NCBI GenBank assembly: GCA_965222835.1
Contig: CBDCUQ010000004.1
Coordinates: 496,001 to 560,000 of the forward strand
From: CBDCUQ01 sp965222835
GTDB taxonomy: Bacteria > Pseudomonadota > Alphaproteobacteria > Rhizobiales > Hyphomicrobiaceae
Reading direction: 5' to 3'
DNA: 64,000 nucleotides
Positions 16,964-24,587 of this stretch are shown here, one piece after another (the stretch's first letter is position 1; each line of letters starts with the position of its first letter). The translations under genes and the position numbers were made by a program. The notes beneath the pieces were generated by a model. That model saw only the letters and a list, made by a program, of their open reading frames with translations. It was not told where the DNA came from and searched no databases.

Positions 16964-17737
16964 TTAGGTCACAACAATGGCGGAGATTTGGCGTCCGTAG
17001 TCGGGCTCTGAACGATGTGTAGCCCTCCGAAAACTAAAGAAAAGCGATTCGTTCTCGTAGGTGCAGTGGGCCGCGCTCTCGGCGACGCGGATGCCCGACT
17101 TTAGGAGCTTATCCTGCACGTAGCCGGGGAGATCGAAGTGCGGGCGCCCGTCCCTTTTTGTTTGTTTGAAGAATCGGGCGCAGCTTTCATCGTTAACTAA
17201 GAACTGGGTCTCGAAGTCGGGTCCCACCTCGTAGGCATTTTGGCTGATGGCAGGACCGAAGGCGGCGCAGATGCACGGGCGCCGGGCGCCCACTGCCTCC
17301 ATCGCGGCGACAGTGGCCTCGATGACGCCGGCGAGTGCTCCCTTCCACCCGGCGTGGGCGGCCGCCACAATTCCTGCTTCTGGGTCGGCAAAGAGCACCG
17401 GTGTGCAATCGGCCGTGAGCACGCCTATGGCGAGTCCGCGTGTCTTGGTTACGAGGGCGTCGGCCTGCGGCAGGGCCTCGCGGGGTGCGAGCCCGTCCAC
17501 GGTCACGACGTTGGCGCTGTGTATTTGATAGATGGTCTGCACGTCTGCGAGCGGACTTCCAAGATGGCGGGCGACGCGCGCACGGTTTTCCGTGATGGCG
17601 ACGGGGTCATCGCTTGAGCCGCTACCACAATTTAGTGAGGCATAGAGGCCCCCAGATACGCCGCCCTGGCGCGTGAAGAAGCCATGGCGGATTCCCGGGA
17701 GGATTGACAGACAGTCGGCTTCAAAGGGTGTGAGCAT
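16964..17737 (-). CDS. pgeF: Peptidoglycan editing factor PgeF (YfiH/laccase-domain family)
   Basis: The protein has 257 aa. It shows the family pattern: GFFTRQGGVSGGLYASLN near the N terminus, QIHSANVVTVD, the metal-site motif LTADCTPVLFAD and AAAHAGWKG, and a C-terminal CTYENESLFFSFRR. These Cys and His residues form the zinc (or copper) site of the YfiH fold. Family members remove wrongly incorporated residues from peptidoglycan precursors; older annotations call them polyphenol oxidases or laccases. It lies downstream of midA with the lgt genes upstream on the same strand, an order common in Hyphomicrobiales and consistent with a cell-envelope cluster. Confidence 0.93.
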   Translation of the reverse strand: MLTPFEADCLSILPGIRHGFFTRQGGVSGGLYASLNCGSGSSDDPVAITENRARVARHLGSPLADVQTIYQIHSANVVTVDGLAPREALPQADALVTKTRGLAIGVLTADCTPVLFADPEAGIVAAAHAGWKGALAGVIEATVAAMEAVGARRPCICAAFGPAISQNAYEVGPDFETQFLVNDESCARFFKQTKRDGRPHFDLPGYVQDKLLKSGIRVAESAAHCTYENESLFFSFRRATHRSEPDYGRQISAIVVT

Positions 17738-17822
17738 GGGCCTGATGTGTGTGCTGAGTCGATGTTAGCGCGTAGCGGAGTTGGGCGCCTGCGTAAAGGC
17801 TAGGGCCCCTGTGTGCTGGATC

Positions 17823-18935
17823 CTATGCAAGCCCGGGAAGCGGGGCCAGGTCCGCACTCCTCACGCCGAGAACCTTGAAACGTGTTCCCATGCCGCCCGG
17901 TGCCATGAGGCGGGCCACGCTGGCTTCGATGTCGGCGGCCTTCTCGGGGTTGGAATGCATGAGCTTCGATGCGCGTTCGATGATGCCGAGGCGGCCGAGG
18001 AATTCGGCTTGTGTGATGGGGCCGTCGACGGCTAGGCCAAGATCCCGGCAGGTTCGCGCCAATTGTTCGAAGTCGACTTCGATGGTGAGGTCGGTCTCGC
18101 CGGGGGTCTCGAAGGGTGAGACGTGGCGATGCTGTTTCACGCCCTGCATCGTATCACCCATTCGCGCCTCGGTATGTCCATAGTCGACGAACAGGCAGGC
18201 CCACGGGTTACCATCTCGCGATCTTGCAAGGGCCTGAAGCAATGCGCGGGCCCCCGTCTGATGTTCGAAGACGTCACCGTCCTTGGGCGGGGGGGTTGGT
18301 TGAGTCAAGGACTGCGGGTGCGAAGCGTCCGATGCTGTCTCGCCGGTCACAAAGACAAAGCCTCCGTCGGTGTTCAAGCCAATGGTACGCGCCAGCCACT
18401 CTCCCTTTTGGAAGACACATTGATTCACTGGTAAGGCGTCGAGAAATTCGTTGGCGAGGATGATGGCGGGACCTTTTGGGACCGTTTCGATGTTGTTGTG
18501 CCAGGTCATGGCGCTGGCACGTGTTTGCAGCGCGCGCCTTTGGGCCTCTGCAAGCGGTTTGCTCGTTTCGACAAGGTGCACAGAAAGGGCTTTGGAGAGC
18601 GTGGGGACGTGCGAGGTGGCGCGCAGGGCATCGCTCATGAGTGTGCCGCGTCCCGGGCCGAGCTCGATTAGGTTGACTTTGTCCGGTGAGCCCATTTGCT
18701 GCCAGACGACGGCACTCCATAGTCCAAGCAATTCTCCGAAGACCTGACTGATCTCAGGCGATGTAATGAAATCACCCTCTGCGCCGATGGCATTGCGGGT
18801 TACGTAGTAGCCGTGTTCGGGGTCTTGCAGGCAGGCGCGAAAAAACGCCGCGACAGAGATTGGGCCGTTGCGGCGGATCTGTTCTTTGAGCTTGGAGGCA
18901 AGTGGCGTTTCGCGCGTCGTGGGATCGGATATCAC
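17823..18935 (-). CDS. MidA/NDUFAF7-type SAM-dependent methyltransferase
   Basis: I prefer GTG 18935 as the start because AGAGG lies six nt upstream; the longest frame begins at a TTG (18950) that overlaps that site. The product has about 370 aa. The N terminus has GPISVAAFFRACLQDPEHGYY and FITSPEISQVFGE, and the SAM-binding motif I is LIELGPGRGTLMSD. A later segment, LFVDYGHTEAR, is also typical. Mitochondrial NDUFAF7 dimethylates an arginine of complex I subunit NDUFS2; bacterial relatives are annotated class I methyltransferases with unproven substrates. A gap of about 60 nt separates it from lgt, suggesting co-transcription. Confidence 0.92.
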   Translation of the reverse strand: MISDPTTRETPLASKLKEQIRRNGPISVAAFFRACLQDPEHGYYVTRNAIGAEGDFITSPEISQVFGELLGLWSAVVWQQMGSPDKVNLIELGPGRGTLMSDALRATSHVPTLSKALSVHLVETSKPLAEAQRRALQTRASAMTWHNNIETVPKGPAIILANEFLDALPVNQCVFQKGEWLARTIGLNTDGGFVFVTGETASDASHPQSLTQPTPPPKDGDVFEHQTGARALLQALARSRDGNPWACLFVDYGHTEARMGDTMQGVKQHRHVSPFETPGETDLTIEVDFEQLARTCRDLGLAVDGPITQAEFLGRLGIIERASKLMHSNPEKAADIEASVARLMAPGGMGTRFKVLGVRSADLAPLPGLA

Positions 18936-18993
18936 GGCAGACCTCTGCAATCCCTGTCATAAGCGCATGGCGCGCAGGGGGAGTTCCGGCACT

Positions 18994-19845
18994 TCACTGT
19001 GTGTTTCTCTGCCGGACCTGCTTCAGGAAATAGATTCCAAGCAGGATCATCGGGATCGAGTAGGCGATGCCGGGGGTTAATGGCAGCACGGTCAGGGCAT
19101 GCGCGGGATCGGGCTGGCGGAAGACTTCGCCAATGGAGCGCAGAATGCCATAGCCTATGAGGAACGCCGCGACGACGGTGCCGGGTTGTTTCAACGCGTG
19201 TCGGTTGTGAGTGAGAATGCGCAGCACGATGAAGAGAATGAGGCCTTCGAGTGCGGCTTCGTAGAGCTGGCTGGGGTGGCGCGGTGTCGGCTCAAGGTGC
19301 GCGATCTCGGGGTAGAAAAGCCCGGCGTTTGGAAACACCATGCCCCATGGCACATCTGTTGGACGGCCGAAGAGCTCTGCATTGATAAAGTTTGCGACGC
19401 GGCCGAAAAACAATCCGATGGGAACGGCTGCCGCGCAGAGGTCCATGGTGCTCCAGAGGTTCACACCTTTTTTTCGTGCAAAGACCCACGCGCCAAGTCC
19501 GCAGCCGATGAGGGCGCCGTGAAAGGCCATTCCGCCTTGCCAGATTTTGAAGATGTCAAGTGGTGCGCTTAAGTATCGCGACGGCTCGTAAAGGAGAACG
19601 GAGCCGAGACGTCCGCCTATGATGACGCCAGCGGTGATGAGGATGAGAAGGTCGTCGACGTGATAGACGCTGAAGGGCGCCTGACCGTTCGGCCATAGCT
19701 TGTGGTTACGCAACAAAGCGCGAATGTAGAGCCAGCCTAGGATTAGACCAGCCATGTAGGCGACCCCGTACCACTTAATCGAGATGGGTCCGAGTGAGAT
19801 CGCGACCGGGTCGATTTGCGGATAGCTAAGAACGAGCGGGATCAT
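18994..19845 (-). CDS. lgt: Prolipoprotein diacylglyceryl transferase (second tandem copy)
   Basis: The polytopic membrane protein has 283 aa. It keeps the family signature around GGMAFHGALIGCGLGAW, the GRVANFINAELFGR segment with its essential Arg/Asn, and RHPSQLYEAALEG. Lgt transfers diacylglycerol from phosphatidylglycerol to the lipobox cysteine of prolipoproteins. The start ATG overlaps the stop of the preceding lgt-like gene by 4 nt, so the two are translationally coupled. The two copies align along their whole length but have diverged clearly. This copy has an extra loop (about 160-175, NAGLFYPEIAHLEPTPRH) which the other lacks. Both look catalytically intact. Confidence 0.93.
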   Translation of the reverse strand: MIPLVLSYPQIDPVAISLGPISIKWYGVAYMAGLILGWLYIRALLRNHKLWPNGQAPFSVYHVDDLLILITAGVIIGGRLGSVLLYEPSRYLSAPLDIFKIWQGGMAFHGALIGCGLGAWVFARKKGVNLWSTMDLCAAAVPIGLFFGRVANFINAELFGRPTDVPWGMVFPNAGLFYPEIAHLEPTPRHPSQLYEAALEGLILFIVLRILTHNRHALKQPGTVVAAFLIGYGILRSIGEVFRQPDPAHALTVLPLTPGIAYSIPMILLGIYFLKQVRQRNTQ

Positions 19846-20684
19846 CGTGTGGCGGCTTTGTCCTGTGAGGCGTGCCTGTTGTTAGCGGTGGCAATGAGGT
19901 AGATGCCGAACGCAATCATGGGCAGCGAGTAGAGCTGGCCTGCCGTGAACGGGCCGAGATTGAGGGCGTGTCCTTCTTCCGGGACCCGGAAGACTTCGCA
20001 CACAATGCGGGCGATCGCATATCCAATGAGCCAAGTGCCGGCTGTTAGTCCGGGTCTTTTCAGTCCACCCAACCGATGGGTCACCACGCGCAAAACGAGA
20101 AACAGAAGTGCGCCTTCGAGGGCGGCCTCGTAAAGTTGGCTGGGATGGCGTGGCTCGGGTCCGCCGTTGGGAAAAACCATGGCCCAGGGGACGTGCGATG
20201 TGTGCCCCCAATGCTCGCTGTTGATGAAGTTTGCGATCCGCCCCAGGAAAAGTCCAAGCGGAATGGCGGCGGCAGAGAGATCCATCACGTGGCGGACGGG
20301 GATGCCTGTTTTTGCTGCAAAAAGGAAGAGCGTGGCGATGGTGCCGGCCAATGCGCCGTGAAACGACATGCCGCCTTTCCAGACCTGAATAATCTCAAGC
20401 GGATTTGCGAGATAGTGCTGAGGTTCATAGAGGAACACGTGGCCCAGGCGTCCGCCGAGCACGGCTCCGATCATGATCCAGAACACCAGATCGTCCGCAC
20501 GCTGTGCGTTGAGAGGTGCGCGGCCGTTCTCCCACAGTTGCTGATTGCTGACGAGGGAGCGGATATACAGCCAGCCAAGAATGATCCCAGCGGCGAATGC
20601 TAATCCGTACCAGCGGATATCGATGGGTCCCAAGGAAAAGGCGACGGGATCGATGCCGGGATAGGGTATGACGAGTGAACTCAT
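19842..20684 (-). CDS. lgt: Prolipoprotein diacylglyceryl transferase (first tandem copy)
   Basis: The protein has 280 aa. The key segments are GGMSFHGALAGTIATLFLF, GLFLGRIANFINSEHWG and RHPSQLYEAALEGALLF. It opens with IPYPGIDPVAFSLGPIDIRW, nearly the same as the second copy (SYPQIDPVAISLGPISIKW), which shows a common origin by tandem duplication. It is the promoter-proximal gene of the leftward lgt-lgt-midA-pgeF series and is divergent from ubiK. Its shorter central loop is closer to the usual alphaproteobacterial Lgt, so I guess it is the ancestral copy. Confidence 0.94.
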   Translation of the reverse strand: MSSLVIPYPGIDPVAFSLGPIDIRWYGLAFAAGIILGWLYIRSLVSNQQLWENGRAPLNAQRADDLVFWIMIGAVLGGRLGHVFLYEPQHYLANPLEIIQVWKGGMSFHGALAGTIATLFLFAAKTGIPVRHVMDLSAAAIPLGLFLGRIANFINSEHWGHTSHVPWAMVFPNGGPEPRHPSQLYEAALEGALLFLVLRVVTHRLGGLKRPGLTAGTWLIGYAIARIVCEVFRVPEEGHALNLGPFTAGQLYSLPMIAFGIYLIATANNRHASQDKAATR

Positions 20685-20863
20685 GGCAAGGCAGTAGCGT
20701 GCTGGCGGGTGGACGTGTCAAGGAACCGTACCAAATCGCCAAGTCTGTGCCAGACCTGCGATAACCAATTGGGCTGCCTTGTGAGGCAGATTTTCGTATA
20801 CCATAGTCGCTTGAGGCCTGCATGGCGATGCGGCACCGGCTAAGGCCTGGAGGAGACAGTGCG

Positions 20864-21127
20864 ATGACACAGACCACGGGACGTGTTTTTGATGAGATCG
20901 CGAAGCTGATGACGGACGCCGCCGGTGCTGCCGATGGGGTGCGCCGCGAAGTCGAAACCCTGATGCGGTCGCAAGGCGAGCGGATCCTCAAAGATATGGA
21001 TGTGGTTCATCGCGAAGAGTTTGAGGCCGTGAGGGCTATGGCCGAAAAAGCGCGCGGAGAAAACGAGCGTTTGGAGAAGTTGGTCGCGCAACTCACGGCC
21101 CGAATCGCTGCGCTTGAGTCGCGCTGA
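20864..21127 (+). CDS. UbiK-type accessory factor (BMFP domain)
   Basis: ATG 20864 is preceded by GGAGGAGA at 20849-20856, giving 87 aa. The sequence is a typical YqiC/UbiK coiled-coil protein: GRVFDEIAKLMTDAAGAADG, then VRREVETLMRSQGERILKDM, the VHREEFEAVRAMAEKAR segment and a C-terminal LEKLVAQLTARIAALE leucine-zipper-like helix. UbiK trimers assist late ubiquinone-biosynthesis enzymes; BMFP proteins can also promote membrane fusion in vitro. It is followed closely by ybjN and proC, a conserved Hyphomicrobiales order. Confidence 0.9.
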   Translation: MTQTTGRVFDEIAKLMTDAAGAADGVRREVETLMRSQGERILKDMDVVHREEFEAVRAMAEKARGENERLEKLVAQLTARIAALESR

Positions 21128-21409
21128 TTGGCCGTCCAACTCAAGATTGAATCGGTATCGGTTGAGGCGCTTCGCCGCGTCGAGTGCCGAAAAGCCATCT
21201 CCACAAGAAACGGCAGCGTTTTCAACACACGCATCGGAAATCGGCTCGAAAAGCCGCTTTGGGGCTCACTTCCGGTTCGTTGCAGCACATTGGCCGTGGA
21301 CAATCCCTGCGTGAGGTTGCGACTCGAGCGGTCCCGGTGTTTTCGTCCGCCGCAGCACAGTGGGCGTTTCGGCCGCGCGACGCGGCAAGACCCAAACTCA
21401 GGAGCAGGC

Positions 21410-21907
21410 ATGGCATCGGCAGAAACAGGGTATGAGCGGGCAATCAATCCCGTCGACCTCGTCGAGCAGCTGGCACTTACGCACGATTGGTCGACCGACC
21501 GAACCGCCGATGATGAGCTGACGCTTATCGTTAGCGGGAGCTGGACCGACTATCATGTATCGCTCAATTGGCGGAACGATCTCGAGGCTTTGCATCTGGC
21601 CTGCGCGTTCGACTTCCGCGTGCCGGAGAATCGTCTCAACGAAATGTACCGGCTGGTTGCGCAGATCAACGAGCAGATGTGGCTCGGCCACTTCGATCTT
21701 TGGACGCAAGAAGGACTGGTTATGTTCCGGCACGCCTTGATGCTTAACGGTTCGGTGGCCTCGGTGGCGCAATGCGAGGCCATGCTGAAAGCGGCCCTGG
21801 AAGCCTGCGAGCGGTACTATCAGGCCTTCCAGTTCGTCGTGTGGGCGGGTAAGGAAAGCCGCGAGGCTCTCGTGTCCACTATGTTCCAGACCGAGGGCCA
21901 GGCGTAG
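21410..21907 (+). CDS. YbjN domain-containing protein
   Basis: ATG 21410 has GGAGCAGG immediately upstream, giving 165 aa. The frame is open back to 21128, but that part is Arg-rich and unlike the family. YbjN features are an N-terminal LVEQLALTHDWSTDRTADDE, beta strands LTLIVSGSWTDYHVSLNW, VPENRLNEMYRLVAQINEQM and a C-terminal helix with AALEACERYYQAFQFVV. The fold resembles type III secretion chaperones. Proposed roles in other bacteria are indirect effects on motility, stress and exopolysaccharide. The gene sits between ubiK and proC. Confidence 0.9.
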   Translation: MASAETGYERAINPVDLVEQLALTHDWSTDRTADDELTLIVSGSWTDYHVSLNWRNDLEALHLACAFDFRVPENRLNEMYRLVAQINEQMWLGHFDLWTQEGLVMFRHALMLNGSVASVAQCEAMLKAALEACERYYQAFQFVVWAGKESREALVSTMFQTEGQA

Positions 21908-21941
21908 ACTTAATTCGGCTTGGCCGGACTCACCTGGCCAG

Positions 21942-22003
21942 CCCGCTCCCCCTCCCGGCCACCCAGTCCATCATCGCTTTGGGTGGCCGGGAGGGGGAGC
22001 GGG
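21942..22003. repeat. Palindromic intergenic element, copy 1
   Basis: A perfect 24-bp inverted repeat (21942-21965 with 21980-22003) surrounds a 14-nt loop, between ybjN and proC. A second copy occurs at 42617-42678. The arms differ at two positions per side, and each change is matched on the other arm, so pairing is kept. Flanking bases (about 21925-21941 and 22004-22015) are also similar between copies. It may form a strong hairpin in the ybjN-proC mRNA. Confidence 0.9.
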
Positions 22004-22058
22004 TAGTTCGACCTAAACCGAACGGGCTCCGAGCCATACCTTCCTCGGGATCAACCGG

Positions 22059-22886
22059 ATGGCATTCAAACTCAATGGACCGCTCGTGCTGGCGGGTGCG
22101 GGCAAAATGGGCGGGGCGATGCTTGAGGGCTGGCTTGCCCGTGGCCTCAACCCTCGCGATGTCATCGTACAGGATCCTGCGCCGTCTCCCGAGATCTCAG
22201 CATTGCTCGTCAAGCATGGTGTTGCCCTCAAAGCCGCCGTAACGTCATTGCCGCGGGCGCCCAGCGTCATTGTCATTGCGGTTAAGCCGCAGATGCTGGA
22301 ACAGGCATTTCCTCAGCTTGCGAAGATTGCTGCGCCGTCGACCCTTGTTCTCTCCATTGCTGCCGGAAGGACTATCGAGAGTTTTGAAAAGCATCTTGCG
22401 ATCGGAACGGCTGTGGTGCGTGCGATGCCGAATACGCCGGCGTCGATTGGGCAGGGGATCACGGCGTGTGTCGGCAATGCGCATACGGGCGTGGACCAGC
22501 GCGGCCTTGCCGACGCGCTTTTGTCGGCGATTGGAGAGGTTGTCTGGCTTGATGCGGAAGCGCAGATGGACGCTGTCACCGCGGTTTCGGGTTCGGGGCC
22601 GGCGTATGTGTTTCTGCTGGCCGAATGTCTCGCCGAAGCCGGCCGCGCCGAGGGGCTGGATGGCCCGCTCGCAGAGCAATTGGCGCGTGCGACCATTGCG
22701 GGCTCCGGGGCGCTGCTTGCACATTCGGAGCTTACGGCAACGGCTTTGCGCGAGAACGTAACGTCCCCGGGGGGCACGACGGCCGCTGCCCTCGGTGTGC
22801 TCATGGATGAGCCGGGGCTCAAGGCCTTGCTCAAGAAGGCGGTGGCGATGGCCGCGGCGCGCAGCCGCGAGCTTGGCAAATCCTAG
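22059..22886 (+). CDS. proC: Pyrroline-5-carboxylate reductase
   Basis: The protein has 275 aa, the usual length. The Rossmann start is LVLAGAGKMGGAMLEGWL, and the middle has MPNTPASIGQGITA. The C-terminal dimerisation and active-site signature ENVTSPGGTTAAALGVL is intact. ProC reduces pyrroline-5-carboxylate to proline with NADPH, the last step of proline synthesis. It follows ubiK and ybjN on the same strand, but a large palindromic element separates it from ybjN, so expression may be partly uncoupled. Confidence 0.96.
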   Translation: MAFKLNGPLVLAGAGKMGGAMLEGWLARGLNPRDVIVQDPAPSPEISALLVKHGVALKAAVTSLPRAPSVIVIAVKPQMLEQAFPQLAKIAAPSTLVLSIAAGRTIESFEKHLAIGTAVVRAMPNTPASIGQGITACVGNAHTGVDQRGLADALLSAIGEVVWLDAEAQMDAVTAVSGSGPAYVFLLAECLAEAGRAEGLDGPLAEQLARATIAGSGALLAHSELTATALRENVTSPGGTTAAALGVLMDEPGLKALLKKAVAMAAARSRELGKS

Positions 22887-23233
22887 ATCGCCCCCTGGAC
22901 GCCTGGCGCTTTCGATTTCCAGTCAGCAAGAGCGGCGTGAGGTGCGCGCGGTTCTGCTCGTCGACTGTGTTGTGCGCTTCACAGAGAAAGCGCCCGGGCT
23001 GTGGGTGGGCTTAGGAGGAACCTCACCGGACAGCGCCGAGCGCCTGAAGTAGCGGGCGATGTAAAAGCAGACCTGGAGAGCTTTTCGATCGCCGCGATAG
23101 GCCTCAATCGGCCCGTCGTGATGCAGTTATGATATATTATAACATAGTTGGCAAGTCCTTTTTTCAAGATGGGTCGGTAATGCCGGCCAGTAGGCCGCCC
23201 AGAGGGGTCGCCGGGCCCCCAAAAACGGGGCCG
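22887..23233. other. Intergenic region with an AT-rich palindrome
   Basis: This 347-bp gap lies between convergent proC and a small secreted-protein gene. It holds an 18-bp near-palindrome at 23126-23143 (GTTATGATATATTATAAC, one mismatched pair) in an unusually AT-rich patch. It also holds a GC hairpin, GGCCCC/GGGGCC (23214-23232), just past the stop of the leftward gene, which may terminate it. I see no supported ORF. Confidence 0.4.
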
Positions 23234-23524
23234 TTAGCCGGACTGCGGGCCAAAATAGGGACGTACATCGCCGACGATGCCCGTCGCCGCGTCGCAGTCC
23301 GCATGATAATCGTGTCCGCCGGTTCGGAGCTGGAAGGTGTAGGTGATACGCCCTTCAGCATCTTTCTTGTGGGTGTGTCCCATGGTTGCGCCGAGCCCTT
23401 TCATGGATTTCAGGCAGGCGTCGGGATTGGGGCTGGGGGCCCCTGTATTGGCAACAACCGGCGTTGCGAGCGCAAACAGGGTGGCGAATGCGAGGCCTGA
23501 CGCTCGGCTCATCGAATGCTTCAT
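23234..23524 (-). CDS. Small secreted protein, 96 aa, unknown function
   Basis: A clear signal peptide is present (MKHSMSRASGLAFATLFAL, cleavage near VVANTG). The mature part of about 70 residues contains one Cys pair (DACLKSMKG and YHADCDAATG), a His-rich turn MGHTHKKDAEG and the pattern YTFQLRTGGHDYHADCDA. The AATGIVGDVRPY ending recalls PepSY-type strands, but this is a weak resemblance and I name no family. The gene is divergent from arsR with 174 bp between the ATG codons and ends at a GC hairpin. Its rightward shadow frame was rejected because it lacks the signal-peptide logic. Confidence 0.7.
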   Translation of the reverse strand: MKHSMSRASGLAFATLFALATPVVANTGAPSPNPDACLKSMKGLGATMGHTHKKDAEGRITYTFQLRTGGHDYHADCDAATGIVGDVRPYFGPQSG

Positions 23525-23667
23525 GGCTCTGAACTCCTTCAGGAAAAGGGGTCGCTTGTGTACTGTTACTTTGTATCATTTGGCGTTCTGAAATGATGTA
23601 ACATTGCGCTCAAATCGGCGTGAGGCGCGGCTTTGGGGGGCTGCATGTCAGTCCGCCAATTCATTTG

Positions 23668-23685
23668 ATTAGTTCATGAACTAAT
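23668..23685. promoter_or_regulatory. Palindromic operator candidate upstream of arsR
   Basis: A perfect 18-bp palindrome, ATTAGTTCATGAACTAAT, lies 13 nt before the preferred arsR start at 23699. ArsR repressors bind such AT-rich dyads that overlap their own promoter, so this is the expected autoregulatory operator. Binding is inferred. Confidence 0.75.
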
Positions 23686-23698
23686 GAAATATAGGCCC

Positions 23699-24055
23699 AT
23701 GCAGACTACCGACGCCGTTAAAGCGCTCTCCGCGCTTGCCCAGGGCCATCGCCTGGAGATTTTCCGGATGCTCGTGCGTGCCGGGTCAAACGGCATGTCG
23801 GCCGGAGAGATTGCGCGCGCACTCGGCATTAGCCCGGCAAGCCTCACCTTTCACATGAAGGAGCTGGAGCACGCGGGGCTCATCCGTTCCTGGCGTGAAG
23901 GGCGCTTCGTCTTGTCGGCCGTCTCTGTCGATGGGATGCGGGCGCTCATCGCCTTTCTCACGGAAGACTGCTGCAACGGGCGCCCTGAGCTTTGTGGTGC
24001 GGGAATTGCCGCTGCGCGTTCAGCGTGTTGCGAATCCGAAGCTGTCGAGGAGTAG
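23699..24055 (+). CDS. arsR: ArsR-type arsenic-responsive repressor
   Basis: The start ATG 23699 (MQTTDAVKALSALAQGHRL) fits the family. ATG 23684 is in frame but falls on the operator palindrome. The product has 118 aa with a winged helix-turn-helix (about 35-70, MSAGEIARALGISPASLTFH). The alpha-3 ELCVCDL metal site of classical ArsR is absent. A C-terminal cluster Cys91-Cys92-Cys99 (EDCCNGRPELCG) replaces it, as in the Acidithiobacillus-type ArsR, and a further Cys110-Cys111 pair follows. It should repress this operon until As(III) binds. arsC follows after only seven nt. Confidence 0.9.
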   Translation: MQTTDAVKALSALAQGHRLEIFRMLVRAGSNGMSAGEIARALGISPASLTFHMKELEHAGLIRSWREGRFVLSAVSVDGMRALIAFLTEDCCNGRPELCGAGIAAARSACCESEAVEE

Positions 24056-24062
24056 CCGGATT

Positions 24063-24587
24063 ATGACGAATCGGACATTCAATGTGCTTTTTCTTTGCAC
24101 GCACAATTCTGCGCGTTCGGTTATTGCAGAGTGCATTTTGAACTCGGTCGGACGGGGGAAGTTCAACGGTTTGAGTGCGGGCAGCCATCCCAGCGGACAG
24201 GTCAATCCGTTGGCTTTGGATATGTTGAAGCAGCTCAACTACGATATCTCCGCCTTGCGTTCCAAATCTTGGGATGAGTTTGCAAGGCCCAATGCGGTTC
24301 CAATCGATTTCGTGTTCACCGTTTGCGATGATGCTGCGGGTGAAGCTTGCCCCCACTGGCCAGGGCAACCGATGACCGCGCACTGGGGTCTCCCGGATCC
24401 ATCTGGTGTTGAGGGCAACGAAGCCGTCAAACGGCAAGCCTTCGCCGACACACACCGCATGCTTCATCAGCGGATCAGCATTTTCGTGAACTTGCCCTTT
24501 GCTGAGCTTGACCGGCTCACACTGCAGAACCGGCTGGACGACATCGGCAAGATGGATGCGGAAGCAGCCCCCGAGTCGCAATCATGA
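24063..24587 (+). CDS. arsC: Arsenate reductase, low-molecular-weight phosphatase type
   Basis: ATG 24063 follows GAGGAG, giving 174 aa. The phosphate-binding loop is CTHNSARS (CX5R, Cys12 to Arg18). Two further cysteines, Cys88 (FTVCDDAAG) and Cys96 (EACPHWPGQ), lie where thioredoxin-coupled ArsC enzymes carry the Cys relay, and the catalytic Asp sits in GLPDPSG. The enzyme reduces As(V) to As(III) in the cytoplasm. Its last 4 nt overlap the start of the aquaporin gene. This coupling makes sense because As(III) must then leave the cell. Confidence 0.94.
   Translation: MTNRTFNVLFLCTHNSARSVIAECILNSVGRGKFNGLSAGSHPSGQVNPLALDMLKQLNYDISALRSKSWDEFARPNAVPIDFVFTVCDDAAGEACPHWPGQPMTAHWGLPDPSGVEGNEAVKRQAFADTHRMLHQRISIFVNLPFAELDRLTLQNRLDDIGKMDAEAAPESQS

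Noticed and set aside
21128..21409. N-terminal extension of the YbjN frame
   Set aside because: The extra 94 codons are Arg-rich and unlike YbjN; ATG 21410 has GGAG upstream.
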